Origin: Sphingomonadales bacterium 32-65-25
GTDB taxonomy: Bacteria > Pseudomonadota > Alphaproteobacteria > Sphingomonadales > Sphingomonadaceae
DNA length: 64,000 bases
Direction: 5' to 3'
NCBI GenBank assembly: GCA_002280855.1
Contig: NCEU01000002.1
Span: 62,001-126,000 of the forward strand
Positions 1-9,254 of this stretch are shown here, piece by piece; the stretch's first letter is position 1; the number at the start of each line of letters is the position of its first letter. The position numbers were made by a program, and so were the translations under genes. The notes under the pieces were generated by a model that had not been told where the DNA came from, ran no database searches, and saw only the letters and a program-made list of their open reading frames with translations.

Positions 1-356
1 AAGGCAAGGGCCAGGTTGCAGGCAGCGAATATTGGGGCCTGCGCACGCTGGCCTATCGCATCGCCAAGAACCGCAAGGCCCATTATGTGATGCTCAACAT
101 CGACGCTCCGGCTTCCGCCGTGGCCGAAATGGAGCGCCAGGTTGGCCTGAACGAAGATATCATCCGTTCCATGACCATCCGTGTCGACGCGCTGTCGGCC
201 GAACCGTCGGCGATGACCCGCCGCGGTGGTGACCGTGAAGGTGGCCGCGAAGGCGGTCGTGAAGGCCGTGGTGACCGTGAAGGTCGCGGCGATCGTGACG
301 GCGGTGCCCCGCGTGGTGACCGCGGCGAACGCCCGCGCCGCGAACCGCGCGCTTAA
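1..356 (+). CDS. rpsF: 30S ribosomal protein S6, 5' end outside the window
   Basis: Component of the 30S subunit that pairs with S18 on 16S rRNA. The reading frame is open from base 3, so the start codon lies upstream. The visible part begins in the conserved S6 core ([20 protein letters not shown], then the VMLNIDAP strand). After about residue 70 of the visible part it runs into an Arg/Gly/Asp/Glu-rich tail built of DREGGREGG- and RGDR-like units. Such tails are common on alphaproteobacterial S6 but absent from most short S6 proteins. It is first of the S6-S18-L9 operon, with 12 bp before rpsR. Identity is certain; only the N-terminus is missing. Confidence 0.97.
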   Translation, partial: GKGQVAGSEYWGLRTLAYRIAKNRKAHYVMLNIDAPASAVAEMERQVGLNEDIIRSMTIRVDALSAEPSAMTRRGGDREGGREGGREGRGDREGRGDRDGGAPRGDRGERPRREPRA

Positions 357-368
357 GGGAGGGATCAG

Positions 369-593
369 ATGGGACGTCCGTTTTTCCGCCGCCGCAAGTC
401 GTGCCCCTTCGCGGGTCCGAATGCCCCCGCCATCGATTACAAGGACGTGCGCCTGTTGCAGGGCTTCGTTTCTGAACGTGGCAAGATCGTTCCGGCCCGC
501 ATCACCGCGGTTTCGGCCAAGAAGCAGCGCGAACTGGCCAAGGCCATCAAGCGCGCCCGCCACCTGGGCCTGCTGCCCTATCTGGTGAAGTGA
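369..593 (+). CDS. rpsR: 30S ribosomal protein S18
   Basis: 74-residue small-subunit protein that binds S6 and the central domain of 16S rRNA. It has the family core: an [10 protein letters not shown] start, [32 protein letters not shown] as conserved blocks, and a basic helix ending in LGLLPYL. A GGGAGGG-type ribosome binding site precedes the ATG. It lies between rpsF and rplI with 12 bp gaps on both sides, the standard bacterial order. Length is normal for the family. Confidence 0.98.
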   Translation: MGRPFFRRRKSCPFAGPNAPAIDYKDVRLLQGFVSERGKIVPARITAVSAKKQRELAKAIKRARHLGLLPYLVK

Positions 594-605
594 GGAGCCA
601 CGCAC

Positions 606-1190
606 ATGCATGTCATCCTGCTTGAACGCGTGGAAAAGCTCGGCACCATTGGCGATGTCGTCAATGTGAAGCCGGGTTTCGCCCGCAACTTCCTGCTGCC
701 GCGCGGCAAAGCGCTGCGCGCCACGGAAGCCAACAAGGCCCGGTTTGAACAAGACCGCGCCCGCATCGAAGCCGACAACGCCAAGCGTCGCGATATCGCC
801 CGCTCGGAATCGCGCGAGATCGAAGGCGCCAGCGTGGTGATGATCCGCGCTGCGTCGGGCACCGGCCAGCTCTATGGTTCGGTCGCTGCCCGCGATCTGG
901 CCGAAGCGCTGACCAACGGTGGCCACAAGGCCAACAAGAACCAGATCGTGCTGGACAAGCCGATCAAGACCCTGGGCGTGCACGACGTGAAGGTCGCGCT
1001 GCACCCGGAAGTCGTGGTGCTGGTCAAGGTGAACATCGCCCGTTCGGCCGAAGAAGCCGAACTGCAGGCCAAGGGTGTGGACATTGCCGCCACTGCCGAG
1101 CGCGAGGAAGCGGGCTTCACCGAAGCCTTCGATCCGAACGCCGAACCCGGCACCCTGCCGATGGACGAAGAGCCGGCTGAAGAAGCCTGA
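606..1190 (+). CDS. rplI: 50S ribosomal protein L9
   Basis: 194-residue large-subunit protein binding 23S rRNA near the L1 stalk. The N-terminal domain shows [13 protein letters not shown] and the RNA-binding [14 protein letters not shown] block, followed by the long connecting helix and the C-terminal domain. An acidic tail (from about residue 165, ending MDEEPAEEA) extends beyond the roughly 150 residues of E. coli L9, a common alphaproteobacterial feature. It is last in the S6-S18-L9 operon and is followed by a strong terminator. Confidence 0.98.
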   Translation: MHVILLERVEKLGTIGDVVNVKPGFARNFLLPRGKALRATEANKARFEQDRARIEADNAKRRDIARSESREIEGASVVMIRAASGTGQLYGSVAARDLAEALTNGGHKANKNQIVLDKPIKTLGVHDVKVALHPEVVVLVKVNIARSAEEAELQAKGVDIAATAEREEAGFTEAFDPNAEPGTLPMDEEPAEEA

Positions 1191-1212
1191 TCGTCCTGAT
1201 GCACTGAAAAAC

Positions 1213-1245
1213 GGGGTCGCAACTGCAAGGTTGCGGCCCCTTTTT
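1213..1245 (+). terminator. rho-independent terminator after rpsF-rpsR-rplI
   Basis: An 11 bp stem (1213-1223 pairing 1230-1240, one G-U pair) with a 6 nt loop is followed by five T. It begins 23 bp after the rplI stop and closes the ribosomal protein operon. Confidence 0.9.
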
Positions 1246-1283
1246 CTTGCCTGCATGCTTGGCTGCGCCTATGGAACCCGCCC

Positions 1284-1568
1284 ATGACTGACACGCCCGA
1301 AACCGCCCCGGAAACGCCGGCAGAAGCGCCCATCACCGACAGCCCGCCGGATCGCCTGAGTGTGAACCCGCGCAGCGAGTTTCATGATTGGGATCTGCTG
1401 CGCCGCGGCGTGGGCATCCGCTACAACGGTGTCGAGCGCACCAATGTCGAGGAATATTGCATTTCCGAAGGCTGGATCCGCGTTGCCGCTGGCAAGAGCC
1501 TGGATCGCAAGGGCAACCCGCTCACCATCAAGCTGTCGGGCACGATCGAGGCCTGGTACAAGAGCTGA
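1284..1568 (+). CDS. DUF3297 family small protein
   Basis: 94-residue cytoplasmic protein of unknown function. A Pro/Glu/Thr-rich N-terminus (about 25 residues) leads into the conserved DUF3297 core: LSVNPRSEFHD, GVGIRYNGVER, NVEEYCISEGWIRVAAGK and DRKGNPLTIKLSGTIEAW. The family is a short beta-rich domain widespread in Proteobacteria, with no assigned activity that I know of. It is a single gene between the rplI terminator and rarA. Confidence 0.88.
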   Translation: MTDTPETAPETPAEAPITDSPPDRLSVNPRSEFHDWDLLRRGVGIRYNGVERTNVEEYCISEGWIRVAAGKSLDRKGNPLTIKLSGTIEAWYKS

Positions 1569-1607
1569 GCGCTTGCATGACCGGCCGCTTCGGCGCGACA
1601 AGCAGCC

Positions 1608-2921
1608 ATGGCCGATCTGTTCCCCGCCGCTGAAAACGCCGTGACGCCGGCCGGCGCGCCGCTGGCCGAACAGCTGCGTCCGCGTACCCTTGCCGAAGTG
1701 GTGGGGCAGGATCATCTCACCGGGCCCGATGGCGCCATCACCCGCATGGTGGCCGCCGGCAGCCTTTCGAGCCTGATCTTCTGGGGCCCGCCCGGCACCG
1801 GCAAGACCACCATCGCCCGCCTGCTCGCCGCGGCCTGTGGCATGCGCTTTGTCGCCATTTCCGCCGTGTTTGCCGGCGTTGCGGACCTGAAGAAATTGTT
1901 TGCCGAGGCGCGCGAGGCGGCGCGGGCGGGCCAGCGCACCCTGTTGTTTGTGGACGAAATCCACCGCTTCAACCGCGCCCAGCAGGATGGTTTCCTGGGG
2001 CCGATGGAAGACGGCACCATCACGCTGGTCGGCGCCACCACGGAGAATCCCAGTTTCGAGCTGAACGCCGCCATCCTCTCCCGCGCTCGCGTGCTGATCG
2101 TGCGGCGGCTGGACGAAGCCGCGCTGGCCGATCTGCTCCTTCGGGCCGAAGCCCATGTCGGGCGCACACTGCCAGTGACGGAGGATGCCCGCGCCGCGCT
2201 GATCGCGTCTGCCGATGGTGATGGCCGCTTCCTGCTTGGCCAGGCCGAAAGCCTGTTCGCGCTTGGTGAGGTGCCGGCAATGGCACCGGCCGATCTGGCG
2301 GCGTTCCTGCACCGCCGCATGCCGGTGTATGACAAGGATCGCGAGGGTCATTACGGCCTGATCTCGGCGCTCCACAAATCACTGCGCGGGTCTGATCCCG
2401 ATGCAGCGCTCTATTGGCTGGCACGGATGCTGGTGGCCGGCGAGGAGCCGCTCTACCTGCTGCGCCGGCTGGTGCGTTTTGCCAGCGAGGACATAGGCCT
2501 GGCTGACAGCAATGCGCTGCGGGTGTGCCTTGATGCCAAGGACGCCTATGATTTCCTGGGCTCACCCGAAGGCGAACTCGCCATCGTCCACGCCTGCCTC
2601 TATCTCGCCACCGCGCCCAAATCCAATGCGGCCTATGTGGCAGAGAAAGCCGCGAAGAAGCTGGCGGCCAGCACCGGTTCGCTCACCCCGCCGGCCCACA
2701 TCCTCAACGCCCCGACAAAGCTGATGAAGGAACTGGGTTACGGGCAGGGCTATGCCTATGACCATGACGCGCCCGACGGCTTTTCAGGGCAGGATTACTG
2801 GCCCGACGGCATGGCCGCGCACACGCTCTACACCCCGTCCCCGCGCGGCACCGAAGCCCGCATTGCCGAGCGTCTGGCCGAATGGGCGCGGCGGCGGGCG
2901 GCCTTGAAGGGCAGCGTATGA
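1608..2921 (+). CDS. rarA: replication-associated recombination protein A (RarA/MgsA), AAA+ ATPase
   Basis: 437-residue clamp-loader-like AAA+ ATPase that acts at stalled replication forks. Visible features are an N-terminal LAEQLRPRTLAEVVGQDHL box, Walker A GPPGTGKTT (near residue 60), Walker B TLLFVDEIHRFN, sensor 1 VGATTENPSF, sensor 2 SRARV and the C-terminal tetramerisation region with YARKM-like and YDHDAPDGFSGQDYWPDG motifs. Length is typical. Its TGA overlaps the ATG of the next gene (ATGA), so the two are probably co-transcribed. Confidence 0.95.
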   Translation: MADLFPAAENAVTPAGAPLAEQLRPRTLAEVVGQDHLTGPDGAITRMVAAGSLSSLIFWGPPGTGKTTIARLLAAACGMRFVAISAVFAGVADLKKLFAEAREAARAGQRTLLFVDEIHRFNRAQQDGFLGPMEDGTITLVGATTENPSFELNAAILSRARVLIVRRLDEAALADLLLRAEAHVGRTLPVTEDARAALIASADGDGRFLLGQAESLFALGEVPAMAPADLAAFLHRRMPVYDKDREGHYGLISALHKSLRGSDPDAALYWLARMLVAGEEPLYLLRRLVRFASEDIGLADSNALRVCLDAKDAYDFLGSPEGELAIVHACLYLATAPKSNAAYVAEKAAKKLAASTGSLTPPAHILNAPTKLMKELGYGQGYAYDHDAPDGFSGQDYWPDGMAAHTLYTPSPRGTEARIAERLAEWARRRAALKGSV

Positions 2922-3250
2922 CCTGGGACGAGGTGCTGGCGATGGCGCTGGCCTTGCCCGGTGCCACACGCGGGACCAGCTATGGCCGCGATGCCGTTCT
3001 GGTGCGCGGCAAGATGTTCGTCGTCATCGGGCGCGAGCCTGACCATGTCGTGCTGCGCGCAGGGCTGGACGAGGTGGACATGCTCATCGCCACCGACCCG
3101 GCCTGTTTCTACCAGACCCCGCATTATGTCGGCTGGCCGGCCGTGCTGGCGCGGCTGGATGCTGCCGATCCGGAACGCATTGCGGTGCTGGTGGAGCGGG
3201 CTTGGGCCGGCCATGCCTCTGCCGCCCAGCGCAAGGCGCGCGGCTTGTGA
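2918..3250 (+). CDS. MmcQ/YjbR-type DNA-binding domain protein
   Basis: 110-residue protein with the YjbR/MmcQ (CyaY-like fold) signature: an N-terminal helix TWDEVLAMALALPGA, then RDAVLVRGKMFVVIG, DHVVLRA and the Y.TPHYVGWPAVLARLDA block. The family is described as double-wing DNA-binding, but its biological role is poorly known. I chose the ATG at 2918 because it overlaps the rarA stop by 4 bp and gives the usual family N-terminus; an upstream in-frame ATG at 2882 would add 12 non-conserved residues inside rarA. Its own stop overlaps the GTG of the following gene. Confidence 0.85.
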   Translation: MTWDEVLAMALALPGATRGTSYGRDAVLVRGKMFVVIGREPDHVVLRAGLDEVDMLIATDPACFYQTPHYVGWPAVLARLDAADPERIAVLVERAWAGHASAAQRKARGL

Positions 3251-4062
3251 GATTTACCCGCTTCGTCGGCATCGATTGGTCAGGTGCGAAGGGGGTGCGG
3301 CATCCTTCGGTGCAGGTGGCCCTGTGCGAAGCCGGCGATGCGGCGCCCGAACTAGTGTTGCCGCCATTGGGCGTCTGGTCACGTGCTGGCGTGCTCGATT
3401 GGCTGGGCGGCCTCTCGGGTGATGTACTGGTGGGCATGGATGCCGGCTTTGGCTTTGCGGCGGTGCCGCCGTTCGACCAGCCGGCGCGGGACCTGTGGGC
3501 CGAGGTGGAGGCAGTGTGCGCGGCCGAGGCCGATCTGGGTGGCCACGGTTTCATCCCGCATCGGCGCGAGGCGTTCTGGCTGGGTGCGGCCGACGGCCCC
3601 CGCCACCTGCGCGCCCACCTGCGGGTGACGGAGCAGGTCTACAAGGCGAGCGGGCTGGGCGTGCCGACCTCCAACTTCGTGTTGCTGGGCGCATCACAGG
3701 TGGGCAAGGCGACGCTCACCGCGATGCGGCTGCTGCACCAGCTGCAATGGCCGGTGTGGCCGTTTGATCCGCTTACCGAACGCGGCCCGGTGATATTGGA
3801 AATCTACGCTCAGGCCTTTGCCCGGCAGGGCGGCTTTCGCGGGAAATTGCGCGACCTGGAGAGCCTCAACATCGCGCTGGCCCGCCATGGCAGTCGGCCC
3901 CTGCCCGCCGCCTTTCCGGCGTCATTCCCCGATCATGTTGGCGATGCGCTGATCACCGCCGCCGGCCTGCGCGCCATCGCCGATCAGCCGCACTGGTGGC
4001 AGCCGGCGGTGCTCACCCCGGCAATCGCGGTGACGGAAGGCTGGACGTTCGGCGTTGTTTGA
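3247..4062 (+). CDS. DUF429-like predicted RNase H-fold protein
   Basis: 271-residue protein. The N-terminal FVGIDWSGAKG motif, VGMDAGFGF, LEIYAQ and C-terminal DHVGDALITAAGLRA carry acidic residues placed as in the RNase H-like DUF429 family. Nuclease activity is predicted for that fold but not shown here. The GTG at 3247 overlaps the previous stop (GTGA), so the gene is translationally coupled to the YjbR-like gene. A longer version starting at 3202 would sit inside that gene and is less likely. Confidence 0.7.
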   Translation: MRFTRFVGIDWSGAKGVRHPSVQVALCEAGDAAPELVLPPLGVWSRAGVLDWLGGLSGDVLVGMDAGFGFAAVPPFDQPARDLWAEVEAVCAAEADLGGHGFIPHRREAFWLGAADGPRHLRAHLRVTEQVYKASGLGVPTSNFVLLGASQVGKATLTAMRLLHQLQWPVWPFDPLTERGPVILEIYAQAFARQGGFRGKLRDLESLNIALARHGSRPLPAAFPASFPDHVGDALITAAGLRAIADQPHWWQPAVLTPAIAVTEGWTFGVV

Positions 4063-4293
4063 TGCTGCAGCGGCGGGATGGGTGACATCGGCCCGGCGAC
4101 GAAGGCCAGCAGTACCGCTTCGCTGGCGCCGGCTTCGAAGCGGGCCAGCATCGCGCCGAACTGCCGTGTCTGAAAGGCGACACGGGCCAATTGCGGTTAT
4201 GCAGTCGTCACGAAATCCCCCGATTGTGGCACCGATGTTGCGCCGCGGTGGCGCGATTGGCAATATCGGCGCAATCCCGCTAAGGGGATGGCG

Positions 4294-4683
4294 ATGAACC
4301 CCACCATGCCCCATTTGCTGCTGGTCGCCCTGGGCGGCGGGCTTGGCACGGCGCTGCGCTATGGCGTTGGCCGCTGGGCGATTGCCGTGCTGGGCCCGGG
4401 CTTTCCGTTCGGGACATTCGCCGTCAACATCATCGGCGGCTTCCTGATGGGGTTGCTGGCCGGCTGGCTGGCGCGGATGAGCAGCGGGGCGGAAGAGCTG
4501 CGCCTGTTGCTCGGCGTTGGCGTGCTTGGCGGCTTCACCACCTTCTCGGCGTTCAGCCTGGAAATCTACAACATGATCACCCGCGCCGAAGTTGCGCTGG
4601 CGGCGGCCTATGCCGTGTCGAGTGTGGCCGGCTCTGTGCTGGCCGTGCTGGCCGGCGTGTGGCTGATGCGAGGAATGGCCTGA
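4294..4683 (+). CDS. crcB: fluoride efflux channel CrcB/Fluc
   Basis: 129-residue, four-helix membrane protein that forms dual-topology dimers exporting fluoride. It shows the GGGLGTALRYGVGRW N-terminus, FPFGTFAVNIIGGFLMG, and GVLGGFTTFSAFSLE with the conserved TTFS and phenylalanine-box residues. I prefer the ATG at 4294: AAGGGG at 4282-4287 is well spaced for it but touches the alternative ATG at 4288. No fluoride riboswitch core is recognisable in the 230 bp upstream. The stop overlaps the next ATG by one base. Confidence 0.93.
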   Translation: MNPTMPHLLLVALGGGLGTALRYGVGRWAIAVLGPGFPFGTFAVNIIGGFLMGLLAGWLARMSSGAEELRLLLGVGVLGGFTTFSAFSLEIYNMITRAEVALAAAYAVSSVAGSVLAVLAGVWLMRGMA

Positions 4684-5771
4684 TGCCCACTGCCACCATT
4701 GAAGAGGATGACGACGGCATCCGCCTGGACCGCTGGTTCCAGCGCCACACGAAAGACATCAGCTTCAACATCGTCTCGCGCTGGTCCAAATCCGGCGCGG
4801 TGCGGCTGGATGGCGCCAAGGCCGGCCCGGGTGACCGGGTGAGTGCCGGGCAGAGCCTGACGTGGCCGGAGGAATTGCCTGTGCCGGTGGCCACCCGCCC
4901 CACCGAAAAGCCGCGTGAGCCGCTGAGCGAGGCGCAGATCGACTATATGCGGGGCATGGTGCTGCACATGGATGCGCATGCCATCATCATCAACAAGCCG
5001 CCCGGGCTGGCGACGCAAGGCGGCACCAAGCAGCCGACCAGCGTGGACGACATGCTGGATGCGCTGCAGTTCGATGCGCCCTCGCGGCCGCGGTTGGTGC
5101 ACCGGCTGGACAAGGACACATCGGGCGTGCTGCTGCTGGCCCGCAACGCCAAGGCGGCGGCCTTCTTCAGCAAGCAATTCGCCGGCCGCGAGGCGGAGAA
5201 ATCATACTGGGCGCTCACCGTTGGTGTGCCCAAGATTCCGGCCGGCACCATCGATGCGCCGATCGGCAAGCAGCCGGGCACCGGCGGCGAGAAGATGCAG
5301 GTGGATACCGAAGCCGGGCTGAAGGCCAAGACCCGCTATCGCGTCATCGAGCGCGCCGCCGGCCGGGCGGCCTGGGTAGAGTTTCTGCCGTTGACCGGCC
5401 GCACCCACCAGATCCGCGTCCACGCCGCCGCCATCGGCCACAGCCTGGTGGGTGACGGCAAATATGGCGGCAAGGAATCCTATCTGACCGGCGGGATCAG
5501 CCGGAAACTGCACCTGCACAGTCGCCGGCTGCAGATCGCGCTGCCCGATGGCGGCACGCTTGATGTGAAAGCCGAACTGCCGCCGCACATGGCCGAAAGC
5601 TGGCAGATGCTGGGCTTTGATCTGAAGCTGGGCGATATCGAAATCGTGGAACCGCCGCCGCCGCCGCTGAAGAAGCGTCGCCTCTCCAGCGCGACCAGCG
5701 GCAATCGCCGCGGCGAGCGCCGGTCACGCGGCGCGACCGAAGCGCCAGCCAAGCCTCCCCGCAAGAAGTGA
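4683..5771 (+). CDS. RluA/RluC-family 23S rRNA pseudouridine synthase
   Basis: 362-residue enzyme converting uridine to pseudouridine in rRNA. It has an N-terminal S4 RNA-binding domain (about residues 10-75) and a catalytic domain with the VHRLDKDTSG motif, where D143 is the predicted nucleophile, plus TGRTHQIRVHAAAIGHSLVGD. The C-terminal 40 residues are an Arg/Lys-rich, probably disordered tail after a PPPPPLKKRR stretch. The exact target (RluC or RluD type) cannot be set from sequence alone. It is coupled to crcB by a TGATG overlap. Confidence 0.9.
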   Translation: MPTATIEEDDDGIRLDRWFQRHTKDISFNIVSRWSKSGAVRLDGAKAGPGDRVSAGQSLTWPEELPVPVATRPTEKPREPLSEAQIDYMRGMVLHMDAHAIIINKPPGLATQGGTKQPTSVDDMLDALQFDAPSRPRLVHRLDKDTSGVLLLARNAKAAAFFSKQFAGREAEKSYWALTVGVPKIPAGTIDAPIGKQPGTGGEKMQVDTEAGLKAKTRYRVIERAAGRAAWVEFLPLTGRTHQIRVHAAAIGHSLVGDGKYGGKESYLTGGISRKLHLHSRRLQIALPDGGTLDVKAELPPHMAESWQMLGFDLKLGDIEIVEPPPPPLKKRRLSSATSGNRRGERRSRGATEAPAKPPRKK

Positions 5772-5775
5772 AGCG

Positions 5776-5798
5776 GGGCCGGGCGTGCTGCCCGGCCC
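5776..5798 (+). terminator. hairpin terminator after the pseudouridine synthase gene
   Basis: A perfect 9 bp GC stem (5776-5784 with 5790-5798) and a 5 nt loop start 5 bp after the stop codon. The T-tract is poor (TGTT), so termination may be partial. It lies between convergent genes and could serve both. Confidence 0.6.
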
Positions 5799-5808
5799 TG
5801 TTCCGTGA

Positions 5809-6330
5809 TCAGCTGCGCCGACCGCGACCGCCGCGCTGTCCACCAGAACGCGGCCCGGTGCGGGTAGCGGTGCGCGTCACCTGGCCATCGGCGCGGGCAA
5901 CGGCAACATCGCGACTGGCCACGGTGACGCCGTCGGCGTTGGTGAGCGCGCGATCACGGGTGAAGCCGTTATCGGTGCGCACCCGGCTGCCGTTCAGGCC
6001 ATAGCTGCGGCCGTTCGGGCGGGTGATGCTGCCGCTTTCGGTATAGCCGCTTGTCGTGCGGGTGCGCTCATAATTGCGGCTGGCGGTGCGGCCAGCGAAA
6101 CCGGTGCGGCTGGTGTCGCTGGTGAAGCCGGTTTCGGTGCGGGTGCGATCGGTGCTGCTGGTGGCAACGGCACCGTCCCGCGCGCGCGTGACGCTGGTGT
6201 CGCGGCTGAACGTGCCGGCGTCGGAATCGCGGGTGATGGTCGTCGTGCTGGAAACCGGGCCAACACTCTGGGCGAAGGCTGGGGTGGCAAGGTGAAATGC
6301 CAAGGCCGAAATGGCAATCGTGATCCGCAT
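5809..6330 (-). CDS. secreted Thr/Arg/Ser-rich repetitive protein, unknown function
   Basis: 173-residue exported protein. A signal peptide (MRITIAISALAFHLATPAFAQ) is followed by a low-complexity mature part of short repeated units such as TRTETGFTSDTSRTGF and RTRTTSGYTESGS, ending in a GGQRGGRGRR basic tail. The ATG at 6330 has an AAGGGAG ribosome binding site; a start further upstream would bury the signal peptide. No recognisable domain. It lies between the convergent pseudouridine synthase gene and pnp. Confidence 0.7.
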   Translation of the reverse strand: MRITIAISALAFHLATPAFAQSVGPVSSTTTITRDSDAGTFSRDTSVTRARDGAVATSSTDRTRTETGFTSDTSRTGFAGRTASRNYERTRTTSGYTESGSITRPNGRSYGLNGSRVRTDNGFTRDRALTNADGVTVASRDVAVARADGQVTRTATRTGPRSGGQRGGRGRRS

Positions 6331-6424
6331 GGTCAACGCTCCCTTGGGTTTGGGTGGGGCGGTCACTGCCGCCCACAAACTCTACAACGTTGCGAGCGCG
6401 GTAAATCCTTCGCGCCACGAAAAA

Positions 6425-6452
6425 GGGCCGCGCTTCGGGTGAAGCGCGGCCC
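6425..6452 (-). terminator. rho-independent terminator after pnp
   Basis: A perfect 12 bp stem with a GGGT/ACCC tetraloop (6425-6436 with 6441-6452) lies 28 bp downstream of the pnp stop. Read on the - strand it is followed by a T-rich run (6421-6424 and beyond). It ends the rimP-to-pnp operon. Confidence 0.88.
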
Positions 6453-6480
6453 CTTTCGTTTGGCCAACGGGCCAGCGGTG

Positions 6481-8820
6481 TCAGTCGTCGCCGCCGGTCA
6501 GAAAGTTCGGCAGGCCGCCGGCGTCACCGCCCTTGTCGCCGCTGTCGCGGTCAGCGCGCGGGGCGCGGTCATCGCGGCGCGGGCCACGATCACCACCACC
6601 ATCGCGGCGCGGGCCACGGTCGCCATCGCGGCGTGGGCCACGATCACGATCGCCGTCACGGCGCGGACCACGGTCACCACGCGGCGGACGATCATCGCCA
6701 CCTTCACGCGGCGGGCGCGTATCGGGCAGTTCTTCGCCGCTCTCCTGATCGACCAGACGCATCGACAGACGCACCTTGCCGCGATCATCGACGCCGAGCA
6801 CCTTGACCTTGACCTGCTGGCCTTCGCTCAGCACGTCGCGGACATTGGCCACGCGGTCGTTCATGATTTCCGAGATGTGCACCAGGCCATCGCGGGCGCC
6901 CATGAAGTTCACGAACGCACCGAAATCGGCCATGTTGACGACCTTGCCGGTGTAGATCTTGCCAACTTCCGGTTCGGCAACGATGCCGATGATCCAGTTG
7001 CGGGCGGCTTCGATCTGGGCCGGATCGCTCGACGAGATCTTCACGGTGCCATCGTCTTCGATGTCGACCTTGGCGCCGGTGGTGGCGACGATCTCGCGGA
7101 TCACCTTGCCGCCAGTGCCGATGATGTCACGGATCTTGTCCTTCGGCACGCTCATCGATTCGATGCGCGGGGCATGGGCCGACAGACCTTCGCGGGTGCT
7201 GTCCAGCGCCTTGGCCATTTCGCCGAGGATGTGCGCACGGCCTTCCTTGGCCTGGGCCAGGGCGACACGCATGATTTCCTCGGTGATGCCGGCGACCTTG
7301 ATGTCCATCTGCAGCGACGTGACGCCATCAGACGTACCGGCCACCTTGAAGTCCATGTCACCCAAGTGATCTTCATCACCCAGGATGTCGCTGATCACGG
7401 CGAAGTCTTTGCCTTCGAGGATCAGGCCCATGGCGATGCCGGCGCACGGGCGCTTGAGCGGCACACCGGCATCCATCAGCGCCAGCGAACCACCGCAGAC
7501 CGTGGCCATCGACGACGAGCCATTGGACTCGGTGATGTCGGACAGCACGCGGATCGTGTAGGGGAACTCTTCCTTCGCCGGCAGCAGCGGGTGCAGAGCG
7601 CGCCATGCCAGCTTGCCGTGACCGATTTCGCGGCGGCCCGGCGCGCCGAAGCGGCCGACTTCACCCACCGAATAGGGGGGGAAGTTGTAGTGCAGCATGA
7701 AGCGTTCATACCGCAGGCCATCCAGACCATCGATCATCTGTTCCGCATCGGCAGTGCCGAGCGTGGTGGTGACGATGGACTGGGTTTCGCCGCGGGTGAA
7801 CAGCGCCGAACCATGGGTGCGCGGCAGGAAGCCCACCATCGCTTCGATCGGGCGCACCGTCTTGGTGTCGCGGCCATCGATACGGCGGCCTTCCTTCAGG
7901 ATCGCGCCGCGCACGATGTTGCCTTCAAGCTTCTTGAACAGCTTGCCGGCCTTCATCTGCTCCTGCGGGGTGCCGTCGGCGAACACGGCCTTGGCCTTGT
8001 TCTTGGCTTCGGCCAGCGCCGATTGGCGAGCCGACTTGCCCGACAGGCGATAGGCGGCGTCGATGTCCTTGCCGATGGCCTTCTTGAGCGTCGCCAGCAT
8101 GGCCTTGTCGTCCGTGATGGCCAGATCCCACGGATCCTTGGCGGCCTTCTCGGCGAGGCGGATGATGGCATCGATCACCGGCTGGATGCTGCGGTGCGCG
8201 AACATCACGCCGTTCAGCATTTCCTCTTCCGAAAGCTCCTTGGCTTCGGATTCGACCATCATCACGGCGTCGCTGGTACCGGCGACAACGAGATCGAGCG
8301 CGCCTTCCTTGACCTGGGTCTTGGTCGGGTTGAGCACATATTCGCCGTCGATGTAGCCGACGCGCGCACCGGCGATCGGGCCCATGAAGGGCACGCCGGA
8401 CAGGGTGAGGGCGGCAGACGCCGCGATCAGCGCCAGGATATCGCCTTCGGCTTCGCCATCATAGCTGAGCACATGGGCGATCACGTTGATTTCGTTGTAG
8501 AAACCTTCCGGGAACAGCGGGCGGATCGGACGATCGATCAGGCGGCTGGTGAGCGTTTCATGCTCAGTGGCGCCGCGCTCGCGCTTGAAGAAGCCGCCGG
8601 GAATACGGCCGGCAGCGGAATATTTTTCCTGATAGTGAACGGTGAGCGGGAAGAAATCCTGGCCCTCCTTCACACTCTTGGCGGCGGTGACGGCGCACAG
8701 GACAACGGTTTCGCCCAGCGTGGCGACCACGGCGGCATCGGCCTGACGGGCAATGCGGCCGGTTTCCAGGGTCAGCGTGCGGCCGCCCCAGTTCAGTTCT
8801 TCTTTGTGGATGGTAAACAT
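6481..8820 (-). CDS. pnp: polyribonucleotide nucleotidyltransferase (PNPase)
   Basis: 779-residue 3'-5' phosphorolytic exoribonuclease of mRNA decay. Two RNase PH cores (from about residues 10 and 320, the second with [19 protein letters not shown]) are followed by the KH domain with [12 protein letters not shown] and the S1 domain ([15 protein letters not shown]). The last 80 residues are a [18 protein letters not shown] repeat rich in Arg, Gly and Asp, which E. coli PNPase lacks. The ATG at 8820 matches the conserved MFTIHKEEL start; an upstream in-frame ATG adds 26 non-conserved residues. It is the last gene of the operon, after rpsO. Confidence 0.97.
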   Translation of the reverse strand: MFTIHKEELNWGGRTLTLETGRIARQADAAVVATLGETVVLCAVTAAKSVKEGQDFFPLTVHYQEKYSAAGRIPGGFFKRERGATEHETLTSRLIDRPIRPLFPEGFYNEINVIAHVLSYDGEAEGDILALIAASAALTLSGVPFMGPIAGARVGYIDGEYVLNPTKTQVKEGALDLVVAGTSDAVMMVESEAKELSEEEMLNGVMFAHRSIQPVIDAIIRLAEKAAKDPWDLAITDDKAMLATLKKAIGKDIDAAYRLSGKSARQSALAEAKNKAKAVFADGTPQEQMKAGKLFKKLEGNIVRGAILKEGRRIDGRDTKTVRPIEAMVGFLPRTHGSALFTRGETQSIVTTTLGTADAEQMIDGLDGLRYERFMLHYNFPPYSVGEVGRFGAPGRREIGHGKLAWRALHPLLPAKEEFPYTIRVLSDITESNGSSSMATVCGGSLALMDAGVPLKRPCAGIAMGLILEGKDFAVISDILGDEDHLGDMDFKVAGTSDGVTSLQMDIKVAGITEEIMRVALAQAKEGRAHILGEMAKALDSTREGLSAHAPRIESMSVPKDKIRDIIGTGGKVIREIVATTGAKVDIEDDGTVKISSSDPAQIEAARNWIIGIVAEPEVGKIYTGKVVNMADFGAFVNFMGARDGLVHISEIMNDRVANVRDVLSEGQQVKVKVLGVDDRGKVRLSMRLVDQESGEELPDTRPPREGGDDRPPRGDRGPRRDGDRDRGPRRDGDRGPRRDGGGDRGPRRDDRAPRADRDSGDKGGDAGGLPNFLTGGDD

Positions 8821-8930
8821 GGTCTTCTTTCCTGAGCGCTGCGGCCCTATTGCCGAACGCCCCTTGCGGTGTGCCGCCCTTCGTGGCGACGGCTGCACCC
8901 GGCGCGCTCATTCGCGGCGGGGCAGATAAA

Positions 8931-8958
8931 CGAACGGCCCCGCTGTGGGGGCCGTTCG
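8931..8958 (-). terminator. rpsO-pnp intercistronic hairpin
   Basis: An 11 bp perfect stem (8931-8941 with 8948-8958) lies 14 bp after the rpsO stop, followed on the - strand by GTTTAT. In other bacteria this position holds a leaky terminator and the RNase III/E processing site that couples pnp level to PNPase activity. That role is inferred from position, not shown here. Confidence 0.7.
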
Positions 8959-8972
8959 AAAACTGGCTGGGC

Positions 8973-9242
8973 TTACTTGCGAAGGCCCAGTTTGGTGATC
9001 AACGCGGTATAACGCGCTGCATCCTTCTTCTTCAGATAATCCAGCAGCGAACGGCGCGTGTTCACCAGAACGAGCAGACCACGGCGCGAGTGATTATCCT
9101 TCGCGTGGGTCTTGAAATGCTCGGTCAGATTGGTGATGCGTTCGGTCAAAATCGCCACCTGAACTTCCGGCGAACCGGTGTCGTTGGCGGCGCGAGCATT
9201 GCTGCTGATAATTTCGGCTTTCTTTTCGGCGGTCACCGACAT
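8973..9242 (-). CDS. rpsO: 30S ribosomal protein S15
   Basis: 89-residue primary rRNA-binding protein of the 30S platform. It has the family blocks [36 protein letters not shown] and [14 protein letters not shown]. Length is standard. It lies 12 bp downstream of truB and is separated from pnp by a hairpin, the order seen across Proteobacteria. Confidence 0.98.
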   Translation of the reverse strand: MSVTAEKKAEIISSNARAANDTGSPEVQVAILTERITNLTEHFKTHAKDNHSRRGLLVLVNTRRSLLDYLKKKDAARYTALITKLGLRK

Positions 9243-9254
9243 CGTGTTACTCCT

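Noticed and set aside
4063..4293. Possible small - strand gene and possible fluoride riboswitch upstream of crcB
   Set aside because: The - strand frame (TTG at 4190) runs into the antisense of the DUF429-like gene and has no ribosome binding site or known family. I could not find the conserved fluoride riboswitch core.
6533..6788. CRISPR-like short repeats
   Set aside because: These are in-frame repeats encoding the Arg/Gly/Asp tail of PNPase; units are uneven and there are no spacers.
6292..8835. Very long + strand open frame opposite pnp
   Set aside because: It is the antisense shadow of pnp, caused by GC-rich codon bias; its product is His/Asp-rich without family motifs.
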